5,183 nucleotides of DNA. It comes from Nitrospirota bacterium. GTDB taxonomy: Bacteria; Nitrospirota; Nitrospiria; Nitrospirales; Nitrospiraceae. Positions within the stretch are counted from its first letter, which is position 1; every line of letters starts with the position of its first letter. The notes beneath the pieces were generated by a model. That model had not been told where the DNA came from. It saw nothing but the letters and a program-made list of their open reading frames with translations, and did not search any database. This document shows, in pieces, positions 1-4,848 of this stretch. The stretch spans positions 1 through 5,183 of the forward strand of contig JAIBHQ010000089.1 in assembly GCA_020028595.1 (NCBI GenBank), written 5' to 3'. The translations under genes were made by a program, and so were the position numbers.

Positions 1-172
1 GCTCGGGAAAACCGCGAAGAAGAATTTCCTGCCGATGCAGGCGGGGGATGTCCCTGCGACCTATGCCGATGTGCAGGACCTGAGCAACGACGTCGGATTC
101 AAGCCTGACACGCCGCTCGAGGAAGGCATCCAGCACTTCGTCGAGTGGTATCGTTCCTTCTACAAAGCCTAG
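1..172 (+). CDS. NAD-dependent epimerase, UDP-glucuronate epimerase-like (C-terminal fragment)
   Basis: Partial gene; the 5' part lies outside the window. The frame beginning at base 2 reads 56 residues to a TAG at 170-172. The segment MQAGDVPATYADVQDL, followed by GFKPDTPLEEGI and HFVEWYRSFY, is the typical C-terminus of the extended short-chain dehydrogenase/reductase family that includes UDP-glucuronate 4-epimerases and capsule-type epimerases: the PGD-type motif, the conserved TYAD, the 'P-T-P-L-E-E-G' substrate-lobe helix and the terminal 'FV-WY' helix. Such enzymes interconvert UDP-glucuronate and UDP-galacturonate in the cytoplasm for cell-surface polysaccharide synthesis. The Rossmann NAD site and the Ser/Tyr-Lys catalytic residues are not in the window, so exact substrate specificity cannot be read here. 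No hairpin with a T-tract follows the stop, and the next + strand gene starts 144 bp later. Confidence 0.82.
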   Translation, partial: LGKTAKKNFLPMQAGDVPATYADVQDLSNDVGFKPDTPLEEGIQHFVEWYRSFYKA

Positions 173-174
173 CC

Positions 175-297
175 CTATTTCCGGAACAATTGCTCGATCT
201 CGGCGAACGTGACAGCCTTCAGGCTGGGATAGACCGCATCTGCGTCCTTCAATGCCGCGGTCAATTTCGGATGAACATGGAGATAGTGTATAGTCCC
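175..297 (-). pseudogene. possible relic: C-terminal coding fragment without a start
   Basis: In the 144-bp gap between the epimerase and the antiporter, the minus strand reads about 40 residues ending in DADAVYPSLKAVTFAEIEQL-FRK and a TAG at 177-175. The composition (balanced, amphipathic, with a normal-looking C-terminal helix) looks like real protein. The same open frame continued further upstream (to 534) becomes Ser/Thr/Arg-rich, as expected for antisense of the antiporter. There is no in-frame ATG or GTG near the good part (it begins roughly ...TIHYLHVHPK) and no Shine-Dalgarno site. I do not recognise the family. It may be the remaining tail of a gene whose 5' part was lost when the antiporter came to lie here, or simply a chance open frame. 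Confidence 0.25.
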
Positions 298-304
298 CGC
301 AAGC

Positions 305-310
305 GGAGAG
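305..310 (+). promoter_or_regulatory. ribosome binding site deciding the antiporter GTG start
   Basis: GGAGAG lies 6 nt before the GTG at 317. The alternative ATG at 335 (Met7) is preceded by CGATATCAAAATC, which has no Shine-Dalgarno-like sequence, so the GTG start is preferred. Confidence 0.6.
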
Positions 311-316
311 GGCGCT

Positions 317-2323
317 GTGACCGATATCAAAATCATGACCGATCTCCTGGTGATCTTTGCGATCTCGATCGGGATCGTGTTCGTCTTCCATAAATTCCGC
401 CTGCCTCCCATCGCCGGGTTTCTGGCTGCCGGGGCGCTGATCGGGCCCCATGGCCTCAACCTTGTTTCTGACCTGGAGCAGGTCAAGGTCATGGCCGAAA
501 TCGGCGTCGTGCTGCTGCTGTTCACGATCGGCATAGAGTTTTCGCTCGCTCACCTGGCCGCGGCCCGCCGCCTGCTGCTGGTCGGCGGGCCGCTACAAGT
601 CGTCGGCACGCTGCTCCTGGCCACGGTCGTGGGTCTCGCCGCGGGCCTGTCGACTCAGCAGGCCCTGTTCTGGGGCTGTCTGCTGTCGCTCAGCAGCACG
701 GCCATCGTCCTCAAGGCCCTGGCGGATCGGGATGAGAGCGATTCGATGCACGGCCGCGCCACGGTCGGCATCCTGATTTTTCAGGACCTCGCGGTCGTGC
801 CGATGATGCTCCTGCTGCCGCTGCTCGCCAATCCCGCGGACAGCGTGCGACCCGAGGTGCTGCTGCCGCTCGGCAAGTCGGTCCTGCTGGTCGGCGCGCT
901 GGTGGCGGCCGCCTGGTACGTGGTTCCCCAGCTCCTCGAGCAGATCGTGCGCAGCCGGAGCCGCGAGTTATTTCTTCTGACCATCATCGTGCTCTGCCTG
1001 GGGATCGCGTGGCTCACGTCGCTGAGCGGCCTGTCGCTGGCGCTGGGCGCCTTCATCGCCGGTCTGGTGATTTCAGAGTCCGAGTACAGCCACCAGGCCA
1101 TGGCGGAGGTGCTGCCGTTCCGGGACAGCTTCAACAGCCTTTTTTTCGTCTCGATCGGGATGCTGATGGACGCGCGGGTGCTCGCGGCCCATCCTGTGCT
1201 GGTGGTCACGTTGATCGTGGCGGTGATCGTGGGCAAGTTCGTGATGGGCGCGATCCCGGTGGTGGTGTCGGGCTACCCGCTGCGCGCGGGGATTCTGGCC
1301 GGGGTCTCGCTGGCGCAGGTCGGGGAGTTCAGCTTCGTGCTGGCGCAACAGGGTGAACAAACCGGGTTGCTGGTCGGAGAGCCGTATCAGGTCTTTCTGG
1401 CGGTGTCGGTGCTCACGATGGTGATCACGCCGCTGCTGATGCAGGGGGCGCCCCATCTGGCGAGGCGGGTCGAGGCGATTCAGCGCCTGCGCCGCTGGTC
1501 TTCCGAGAAGACGACCTCGCAGGTGCAGCACGCGGAATCGCGTCATCTGAAGATCAAGGACCACGTGATCGTGATGGGCTACGGGCTGAGCGGCCGCAAC
1601 CTCGTTCGCGTGCTGGAAGAGACGGAAATCCCGTATGTGGCGCTGGATCTCGACGGCGACACCGTGCGGCGCGAGTCTCAGAACGGCGTGAAAATTATTT
1701 ACGGCGACGCGACCAATCCCAGCGTGCTCCATCATGTGCGGATCGACGATGCCCGCGTGCTGGTGGTCGCCATTTCAGATCCCTTCGCGGCGCGCCGCGC
1801 CGTGCAGATCGCGCACGGAATCAATCCCGACCTCCATATCATCGTGCGCACGCGCTATTTGCGCGAGATGGACGACCTGCACCAATTGGGCGCCGACGAG
1901 GTCGTCCCGGAAGAGTTCGAAACCTCGATTGAGATCTTTGCCCTGGTCCTGCAGACGTACAAGATGCCGCAGTCGGTCATCGTCCAGAAGGCGGAGCAGG
2001 TGCGGAAGGAAGGGTACGCGCTGTTCCGGCGCGGCGAACTGCCGGATCTCGCGCACCATCTGCGCCGCGGCACGCTCACGGATGTGGAAGTGGACACCTG
2101 CCGCATCGACGCCGACTCGCCGGCGCTCGGCAGGACCATCGGCCAGGTATCGGTCCGCCCCAGGACCGGCGCGTCGGTGATCGCGCTCACCCGCCGGGGG
2201 GGCACCGAATCAAATCCGGGAGAGAAAGTCCGATTGGAGGAAGGCGATGTGCTCTCGCTGCTCGGCACCCGCGATCAGATCAGGCGGGCCGTGGGCTTGC
2301 TGATGAATGAGCAGGTGTCGTGA
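317..2323 (+). CDS. KefB/KefC-type monovalent cation:proton antiporter with RCK (TrkA) domains
   Basis: A 668-residue inner-membrane CPA2-family antiporter expected to exchange K+ (or Na+) for H+. Residues about 8-376 hold roughly 11-13 hydrophobic segments of the Na_H_Exchanger domain. Family motifs seen are LLLFTIGIEF (66-75), SLSSTAIVLKAL (124-135), GILIFQDLAVVP (151-162, with the conserved Gln156-Asp157 in the ion-transport helix), FFVSIGMLMD (276-285) and SLAQVGEFSFVL (331-342). A charged linker (about 380-412) leads to a cytosolic RCK/TrkA-N Rossmann domain starting at KDHVIVMGYGLSG (G421, G423, G426), with Asp444 at the end of beta-2 and GDATNPSVL at 463-471. A TrkA-C domain covers about 588-662. 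The length is close to E. coli KefB/KefC/YbaL (about 560-620) plus the extra TrkA-C domain. GTG start with Shine-Dalgarno GGAGAG. RCK domains of this family bind NAD(H), so control by nucleotide or redox state is likely. No kefF/kefG-type ancillary gene is adjacent. Ion specificity cannot be decided from sequence alone, so no symbol is assigned. Confidence 0.93.
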   Translation: MTDIKIMTDLLVIFAISIGIVFVFHKFRLPPIAGFLAAGALIGPHGLNLVSDLEQVKVMAEIGVVLLLFTIGIEFSLAHLAAARRLLLVGGPLQVVGTLLLATVVGLAAGLSTQQALFWGCLLSLSSTAIVLKALADRDESDSMHGRATVGILIFQDLAVVPMMLLLPLLANPADSVRPEVLLPLGKSVLLVGALVAAAWYVVPQLLEQIVRSRSRELFLLTIIVLCLGIAWLTSLSGLSLALGAFIAGLVISESEYSHQAMAEVLPFRDSFNSLFFVSIGMLMDARVLAAHPVLVVTLIVAVIVGKFVMGAIPVVVSGYPLRAGILAGVSLAQVGEFSFVLAQQGEQTGLLVGEPYQVFLAVSVLTMVITPLLMQGAPHLARRVEAIQRLRRWSSEKTTSQVQHAESRHLKIKDHVIVMGYGLSGRNLVRVLEETEIPYVALDLDGDTVRRESQNGVKIIYGDATNPSVLHHVRIDDARVLVVAISDPFAARRAVQIAHGINPDLHIIVRTRYLREMDDLHQLGADEVVPEEFETSIEIFALVLQTYKMPQSVIVQKAEQVRKEGYALFRRGELPDLAHHLRRGTLTDVEVDTCRIDADSPALGRTIGQVSVRPRTGASVIALTRRGGTESNPGEKVRLEEGDVLSLLGTRDQIRRAVGLLMNEQVS

Positions 2324-2329
2324 GGAGAG

Positions 2330-3004
2330 TCAGGGACGGATGCCCGTCATGAATTCGTAGGCTTCCTGCAGTGTCGCCACTTCGACCACGTTGATGTTGC
2401 GCTGACGCCCCAGTTCAAACAGATCCCACTCGGCCGTCTTCGCCTCGCCTTTCGGCACCAGCATGGCCCGCATGTTGGCCGCCGCCGCGCCCTGCAGCTT
2501 GACGGGGAGATCGCCGACCTCCTCGATACGGCCGTCCGGCTCGATCACGCCGGTGATGACGATACCGGAGCGAATGGTATCGCCACGCCAGGCGGCAATG
2601 ATGCCGACGGCGATCGCGCTGCTGGCGCTGGATCCGCCGGACATGCTGAAGCGGGAGCGGTTCTTGATCGTGAGCCGCCAGTTCCGTTCGTCCTCTTTCA
2701 TCACCCGCGCCGCGGCGGTGATCGCCGCCCGGGCCCCGTCCTTCCAGACGTCGTCCACGGCAGACCCGGGCAAGGATTCACTGAAGAGAATCGTGGGGCC
2801 GCGGCCTTGCGGGTCACGATCCAGTTGCAGCGCGATGTAGTGAACGTTGCCGGTTTGTTGCCCGCCGATCACGCTGACGGCGAGGGCGGGAACGCTGACC
2901 ATTCGTGAAGATTCCGCCCGGACGGCGGATGGGAGTGCGAAGCCGGCGAGCAGCACCAGTGCCAGGAGGGTCACCCGATCGGCCAATCGGTTGCGGTGCG
3001 ACAT
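2330..3004 (-). CDS. exported stand-alone Lon-type (S16) protease domain protein
   Basis: A 224-residue protein. Residues 1-30 form a signal peptide: basic n-region with R5, R7 and R10, a hydrophobic stretch at 11-22, and an AxA-like V-R-A before Glu31. From about residue 36 to 215 it matches the proteolytic domain of Lon (Lon_C, family S16) without any AAA+ ATPase or Lon N-terminal domain. Key signatures are GGSSASSAIAVG (the Lon DGPSAG equivalent; Ser126 aligns with the catalytic Ser), GIVITGVIEPDGRIEEVGDL (equivalent of the TGE...G.V..IGG segment) and Lys169 in DLPVK, aligning with the catalytic Lys. The Ser-to-Lys spacing is 43 residues, the same as Ser679-Lys722 in E. coli Lon. Start: the ATG at 3004 has GAGGA about 6 nt upstream and begins the signal peptide; the longer open frame to 3187 has an Arg/Cys-rich shadow-like N-terminus. 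It converges on the antiporter, with 6 bp between stop codons. Proteolysis in the periplasm or at the membrane is inferred, as is activity. Confidence 0.85.
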   Translation of the reverse strand: MSHRNRLADRVTLLALVLLAGFALPSAVRAESSRMVSVPALAVSVIGGQQTGNVHYIALQLDRDPQGRGPTILFSESLPGSAVDDVWKDGARAAITAAARVMKEDERNWRLTIKNRSRFSMSGGSSASSAIAVGIIAAWRGDTIRSGIVITGVIEPDGRIEEVGDLPVKLQGAAAANMRAMLVPKGEAKTAEWDLFELGRQRNINVVEVATLQEAYEFMTGIRP

Positions 3005-3031
3005 CGGATTCCTCAGCCTGACGCGGCGGCG

Positions 3032-3060
3032 AGCATACGCAAAACCAGTGGTTTCTGCAA
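3032..3060 (-). promoter_or_regulatory. candidate sigma70-like promoter for the Lon-like gene
   Basis: On the minus strand TTGCAG (3060-3055) and TATGCT (3037-3032) are separated by 17 bp, giving a predicted start near 3025 and a leader of about 20 nt that contains the GAGGA ribosome binding site. Matches to consensus are only 3 of 6 and 4 of 6, so this is a weak call supported mainly by spacing and position. Confidence 0.35.
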
Positions 3061-3094
3061 GGCGCGAACAGGCGCGCCGGCCCCTGCCGCTGCC

Positions 3095-3124
3095 TTGACA
3101 GCCAAAAGAATCGCATACTATAGT
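3095..3124 (+). promoter_or_regulatory. sigma70-type promoter for the dsrE-tusA unit
   Basis: A perfect TTGACA (3095-3100) is followed after 18 bp by TATAGT (3119-3124, 5 of 6 to TATAAT). An overlapping TACTAT (3116-3121) at 15 bp is an alternative -10. Transcription would begin near 3131, about 44 nt before the ATG at 3175. The element faces away from the Lon-like gene in a divergent intergenic region, fitting separate transcription of the two. Confidence 0.72.
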
Positions 3125-3174
3125 GACGTGCGTTCTGCGCATCTGGAGCGGCGAACGGTGGTGCGAGGTGAGGC

Positions 3175-3705
3175 ATGAGTCCCACAAAGCTTGAGCCGGC
3201 CGTGGCGCTTGCGGAACTTCAGGAGAGCAAGCCCGATCGGGTGACCATCGTGGTGCTGAGCGGGGATTTCGACCGCGTGATGGCGGCGTTCATCATCGCC
3301 ACCGGCGCGGCGGCCATGGGGATGCAGGTCACGATGTTTTTCACCTTCTGGGGGCTGAACGTCATCCGCCGCGAGGGAGCCACCAGCGGAGCGAAGGACC
3401 TGCTGCGCCGGATGTTCGGGCTGCTGAACAAAGGCGGGGCCGGACGCCTGCCGCTCTCCCGGTTTCATTTCCTGGGATTGGGAACCGGCATGATGAAGAA
3501 GGTCATGAGTCAGAACCGCATGCCCGGGATCGCAGAGCTGCGCGAGACGGCTCAGGACCTGGGGGTGAAGTTCATCGCGTGCACGACCACGATGGGCATG
3601 ATGGGCGTGACGAAGGACACCTTGATTGAAGGCGTGGATCAATTGGCCGGCGTCAGTACCTATCTGGCCGAAGCCCGCCAGGGCAACGTGAACTTGTTTA
3701 TCTAG
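3175..3705 (+). CDS. DsrE/DsrF/DrsH-like (DsrE2-type) sulfur-carrier protein
   Basis: A 176-residue protein of the DsrE superfamily. RVTIVVLSGDFDRVMAAF (22-39) is the opening beta strand and helix. A Gly/Ala/Met-rich helix (about 40-50) precedes VTMFFTFWGL (52-61), which is typical of the DsrE2 branch; many of these proteins are annotated as 'peroxiredoxin family' or 'DsrE/DsrF/DrsH-like'. The only cysteine is Cys136, in KFIACTTTMGMMGV (132-145), at the family's conserved position and the expected persulfide-carrying residue. Length is usual for the branch. The ATG has GAGG/GAGGTGA at 3165-3171. It is the first gene of a unit whose second member is TusA-like, a pairing known from sulfur-transfer gene sets (rhodanese-TusA-DsrE2 in sulfur oxidisers). 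A role passing sulfane sulfur between carriers in the cytoplasm or at the membrane surface is inferred; the partner and final acceptor cannot be told from the window. Confidence 0.85.
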   Translation: MSPTKLEPAVALAELQESKPDRVTIVVLSGDFDRVMAAFIIATGAAAMGMQVTMFFTFWGLNVIRREGATSGAKDLLRRMFGLLNKGGAGRLPLSRFHFLGLGTGMMKKVMSQNRMPGIAELRETAQDLGVKFIACTTTMGMMGVTKDTLIEGVDQLAGVSTYLAEARQGNVNLFI

Positions 3706-3793
3706 TTTTCTCGTTTGTCTGGTTTGTTTTGTTGGCGAGAACAGGGCGAACGAACCAGATAAACCAAACAAACCAGAGAAACAAAACAAACCC
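3705..3793 (+). repeat. 9-bp tandem repeats in inverted orientation (dsrE-tusA spacer)
   Basis: The whole spacer is low-complexity. The left part reads in 9-bp steps as GTTTGTCTG, GTTTGTTTT, GTTGGCGAG. The right part reads AACCAGATA, AACCAAACA, AACCAGAGA, AACAAAACA, AACCC. The two halves are reverse complements in style. TCTGGTTTGTTTTGTT (3718-3733) pairs 15 of 16 with 3762-3777, and 3721-3733 pairs perfectly (13 bp) with 3780-3792. Two mutually exclusive RNA hairpins are therefore possible, and the second ends one base before the base preceding the tusA ATG (3794). The spacer begins exactly at the dsrE stop and ends at the tusA start, and it replaces any recognisable ribosome binding site. 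I know no named element with this structure. Confidence 0.75.
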
Positions 3794-4039
3794 ATGCTGA
3801 AATCCGATGTGAAACTCGACACCCTGGGGTACTTCTGCCCCATGCCGATCATCATGACCTCCAAGAAGATCAAGGAGCTGACGCTGGGACAGGTGCTGGA
3901 AGTGGTGTCCGACGACGAAGGAATCAAGAAGGATATGCCCGCCTGGTGCCAGACCATCGGCCACGAGATGGTCGGCCTCGAAGAAGAAGGCAATGCCGCC
4001 GCACGCGTCTACAAAGCCTTCGTGAAAAAATCCAAGTAA
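3794..4039 (+). CDS. TusA-family sulfurtransferase (SirA/YeeD/TusA-like)
   Basis: An 81-residue protein matching the whole TusA domain. The family signature is YFCPMPIIMTSKKIKEL (13-29), with Cys15-Pro-Met-Pro18 as the CPxP motif whose cysteine carries the persulfide. It is followed by the Gly-Gln-x-Leu-Glu-Val-Val-Ser-Asp-Asp-Glu-Gly strand-turn (32-43), the Pro49-Ala-Trp-Cys52 helix and the terminal strand. Size equals E. coli TusA (81 residues). TusA proteins relay sulfur to thiouridine synthesis, molybdenum cofactor synthesis or, in sulfur oxidisers, to DsrE-type carriers; the DsrE gene just upstream favours that kind of relay. The start has no Shine-Dalgarno site: the 20 nt before the ATG are A/C-only repeat sequence, with a weak AGAGA 15 nt away. 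Translation may rely on an unstructured A-rich leader or on coupling, or be controlled by the repeat hairpins. The gene ends before a strong terminator. Confidence 0.92.
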   Translation: MLKSDVKLDTLGYFCPMPIIMTSKKIKELTLGQVLEVVSDDEGIKKDMPAWCQTIGHEMVGLEEEGNAAARVYKAFVKKSK

Positions 4040-4052
4040 GCGCATCACGCTC

Positions 4053-4104
4053 AAAAAAATCTTGAGAGCCGCAAAGATGACTTTGTCGGCTCTTTTTTGT
4101 GAGC
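4053..4104. terminator. Rho-independent terminator, probably bidirectional
   Basis: The core stem is AGAGCCG (4065-4071) with CGGCTCT (4087-4093), plus CAAAG/CTTTG (4072-4076 with 4081-4085), one bulged T (4086) and an ATGA loop. It is followed by TTTTTT (4093-4098). On the other side an A7 run (4053-4059) gives the matching T-tract for minus-strand transcription, and GCTCA (4049-4053) can pair with TGAGC (4100-4104). It closes the dsrE-tusA unit 25 bp after the tusA stop. Confidence 0.88.
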
Positions 4105-4166
4105 ATCGATCGCCCACAAGATATGGGCTGCTATCGAGCAGACCCCACTCCATATTGTGATTTTTC

Positions 4167-4195
4167 TTGACAGTTCCGGGACGGTTTGTTACAGA
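4167..4195 (+). promoter_or_regulatory. candidate sigma70-like promoter for the 4442 gene
   Basis: A perfect TTGACA (4167-4172) is followed after 17 bp by TACAGA (4190-4195, 3 of 6 to TATAAT). The start would be near 4202, giving a leader of about 240 nt before the ATG at 4442. The -35 is strong but the -10 is poor, so an activator may be needed, or the match may be chance. An upstream AT-rich stretch (CATATTGTGATTTTT, 4151-4165) is in the place of an UP element. Confidence 0.45.
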
Positions 4196-4201
4196 GATCA
4201 C

Positions 4202-4441
4202 CCTAAGAGCCTGAAAAGGCTTGGAACTGGGCTTCTTGAGTCTCGCGCACCACAGGCTTGAATCCCCGATGGAGTCGGGGTGATTCAAAGAGGTGCGATG
4301 CCTGGAACAGTCAAACTCAGACGTCCCGCTCGGGCCGCCTCGCGGCGCCGGAGCTTTCTTCACCAATCCTCTCGTACGCTGTCTGCATCGCTTACCGGTC
4401 AGTTACTGTCCGCACGGCCGCCACAACCAGGAGGTGCGTCC
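4202..4441 (+). promoter_or_regulatory. long, potentially structured 5' leader (gene-free stretch)
   Basis: This is the rest of the roughly 400 bases between the tusA stop and the next start. Three hairpins can be drawn. The first is AGCCT-GAAA-AGGCT (4208-4221) with a GNRA tetraloop. The second is a long one at 4258-4288: TTGAAT/ATTCAA plus CCCCGA/TCGGGG, loop TGGAG and a 2-nt bulge. The third is GCCGC-CTC-GCGGC (4334-4346). CAGGC (4253-4257) can also pair with GCCTG (4300-4304), enclosing the second hairpin in a multi-part domain. I match it to no riboswitch class I know. No convincing gene lies on either strand; the open frames here are Arg/Ser-rich or lack ribosome binding sites. An ATG at 4298 with AGAGGTG before it is in frame with the 4442 gene and open throughout. 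Confidence 0.4.
4429..4436 (+). promoter_or_regulatory. strong ribosome binding site fixing the 4442 start
   Basis: AGGAGGTG, nearly the full anti-Shine-Dalgarno complement, lies 5 nt before the ATG at 4442. It favours this start over the in-frame ATG at 4298, whose AGAGGTG is weaker and closer. Confidence 0.75.
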
Positions 4442-4795
4442 ATGAGCTCTCGCGGGCTTGTGCTGAATGAGTATGTGTCGAAAGTCGCCTATCAGGCCGT
4501 CGCCAAAGCCGGCGAGTCGACGCTGCTGCCGATCTTCGACCAGCAGAACGGGGAGCCGGAAGGCGTGCTGGTGGCGTCGTCGCTGGAGCGGATCGTCGTA
4601 TGCGGGCGCGAGCAGGCCGTGCTGTCGTTGACGGACATCAAGACCGTGCAGCGCACGATGACCCGCGTGCAGGCGCGCCGGGCGGTCCTCTATGTGCCGG
4701 CGGAGATGATGATCCCCGGTCCTGTCATGTTGCTGGCGACGCTGTCGAAGATCGATGTGGTGCGGATGGCTCCCGCATCCGCGAATCCTTCCTAG
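4442..4795 (+). CDS. hypothetical protein, 117 residues, family not recognised
   Basis: I do not recognise this protein. It begins MSSRGLVLNEYVSKVAYQAV and ends in SANPS, without signal peptide or membrane segment. There is a predicted alpha helix at about 8-22, a beta-rich middle (VLVASSLERIVVCGREQAVL, about 42-61), a basic helix-like segment (TVQRTMTRVQARRA, about 69-82), a strand AVLYVPAEM (82-90) and a hydrophobic helix (about 95-105) leading to a final strand IDVVRM. The alternating alpha/beta pattern with AVLYVP and IDVVRM strands suggests a small compact alpha/beta fold. A single cysteine (Cys55) sits in VVCGREQ. Codon use and GC content look like those of the neighbours, with a very good ribosome binding site, so it is likely a real gene. 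The next gene starts 53 bp downstream on the same strand and may be co-transcribed. No function is proposed. Confidence 0.75.
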   Translation: MSSRGLVLNEYVSKVAYQAVAKAGESTLLPIFDQQNGEPEGVLVASSLERIVVCGREQAVLSLTDIKTVQRTMTRVQARRAVLYVPAEMMIPGPVMLLATLSKIDVVRMAPASANPS

Positions 4796-4848
4796 CTGAT
4801 ACTGGCCGGCGTGTCCGCGCATTGGAATCGCTCACCAAGGGGGGCATC

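Noticed and set aside
266..294. Promoter for the antiporter: TATAGT (289-294) with TTCGGA (266-271), 17 bp apart
   Set aside because: The -10 is good but the -35 matches only 3 of 6 and the start would leave a leader of only about 15 nt. It is possible but not supported enough to list.
1009..1735. Open frames of 115-220 residues on both strands inside the antiporter
   Set aside because: These are GC-rich shadow frames (Arg/Gly or His/Arg-rich) within a gene with full domain and motif support.
3005..3187. N-terminal extension of the Lon-like gene by 61 residues on the minus strand (open to 3187)
   Set aside because: The extension is Arg/Cys-rich, overlaps the divergent promoter and the DsrE start, and hides the signal peptide. 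The ATG at 3004 has GAGGA in the right place.
3705..3793. CRISPR array
   Set aside because: The units are 9 bp, degenerate and contiguous, with no spacers; they are tandem repeats in inverted orientation.
4107..4136. Dyad CGAT-c-GCCCA ... TGGGC-tgct-ATCG after the terminator, as a second terminator or operator
   Set aside because: No T-tract follows, the stem is interrupted by unequal bulges, and no regulator family is suggested by the sequence.
3698..4366. Long minus-strand open frames across the tusA region (also 3118-3993)
   Set aside because: They run antisense to the well-supported DsrE and TusA genes and across the terminator. Their low-complexity Phe/Val/Trp and Lys/Thr/Asn/Gln tracts are only the 9-bp repeats read on the other strand.
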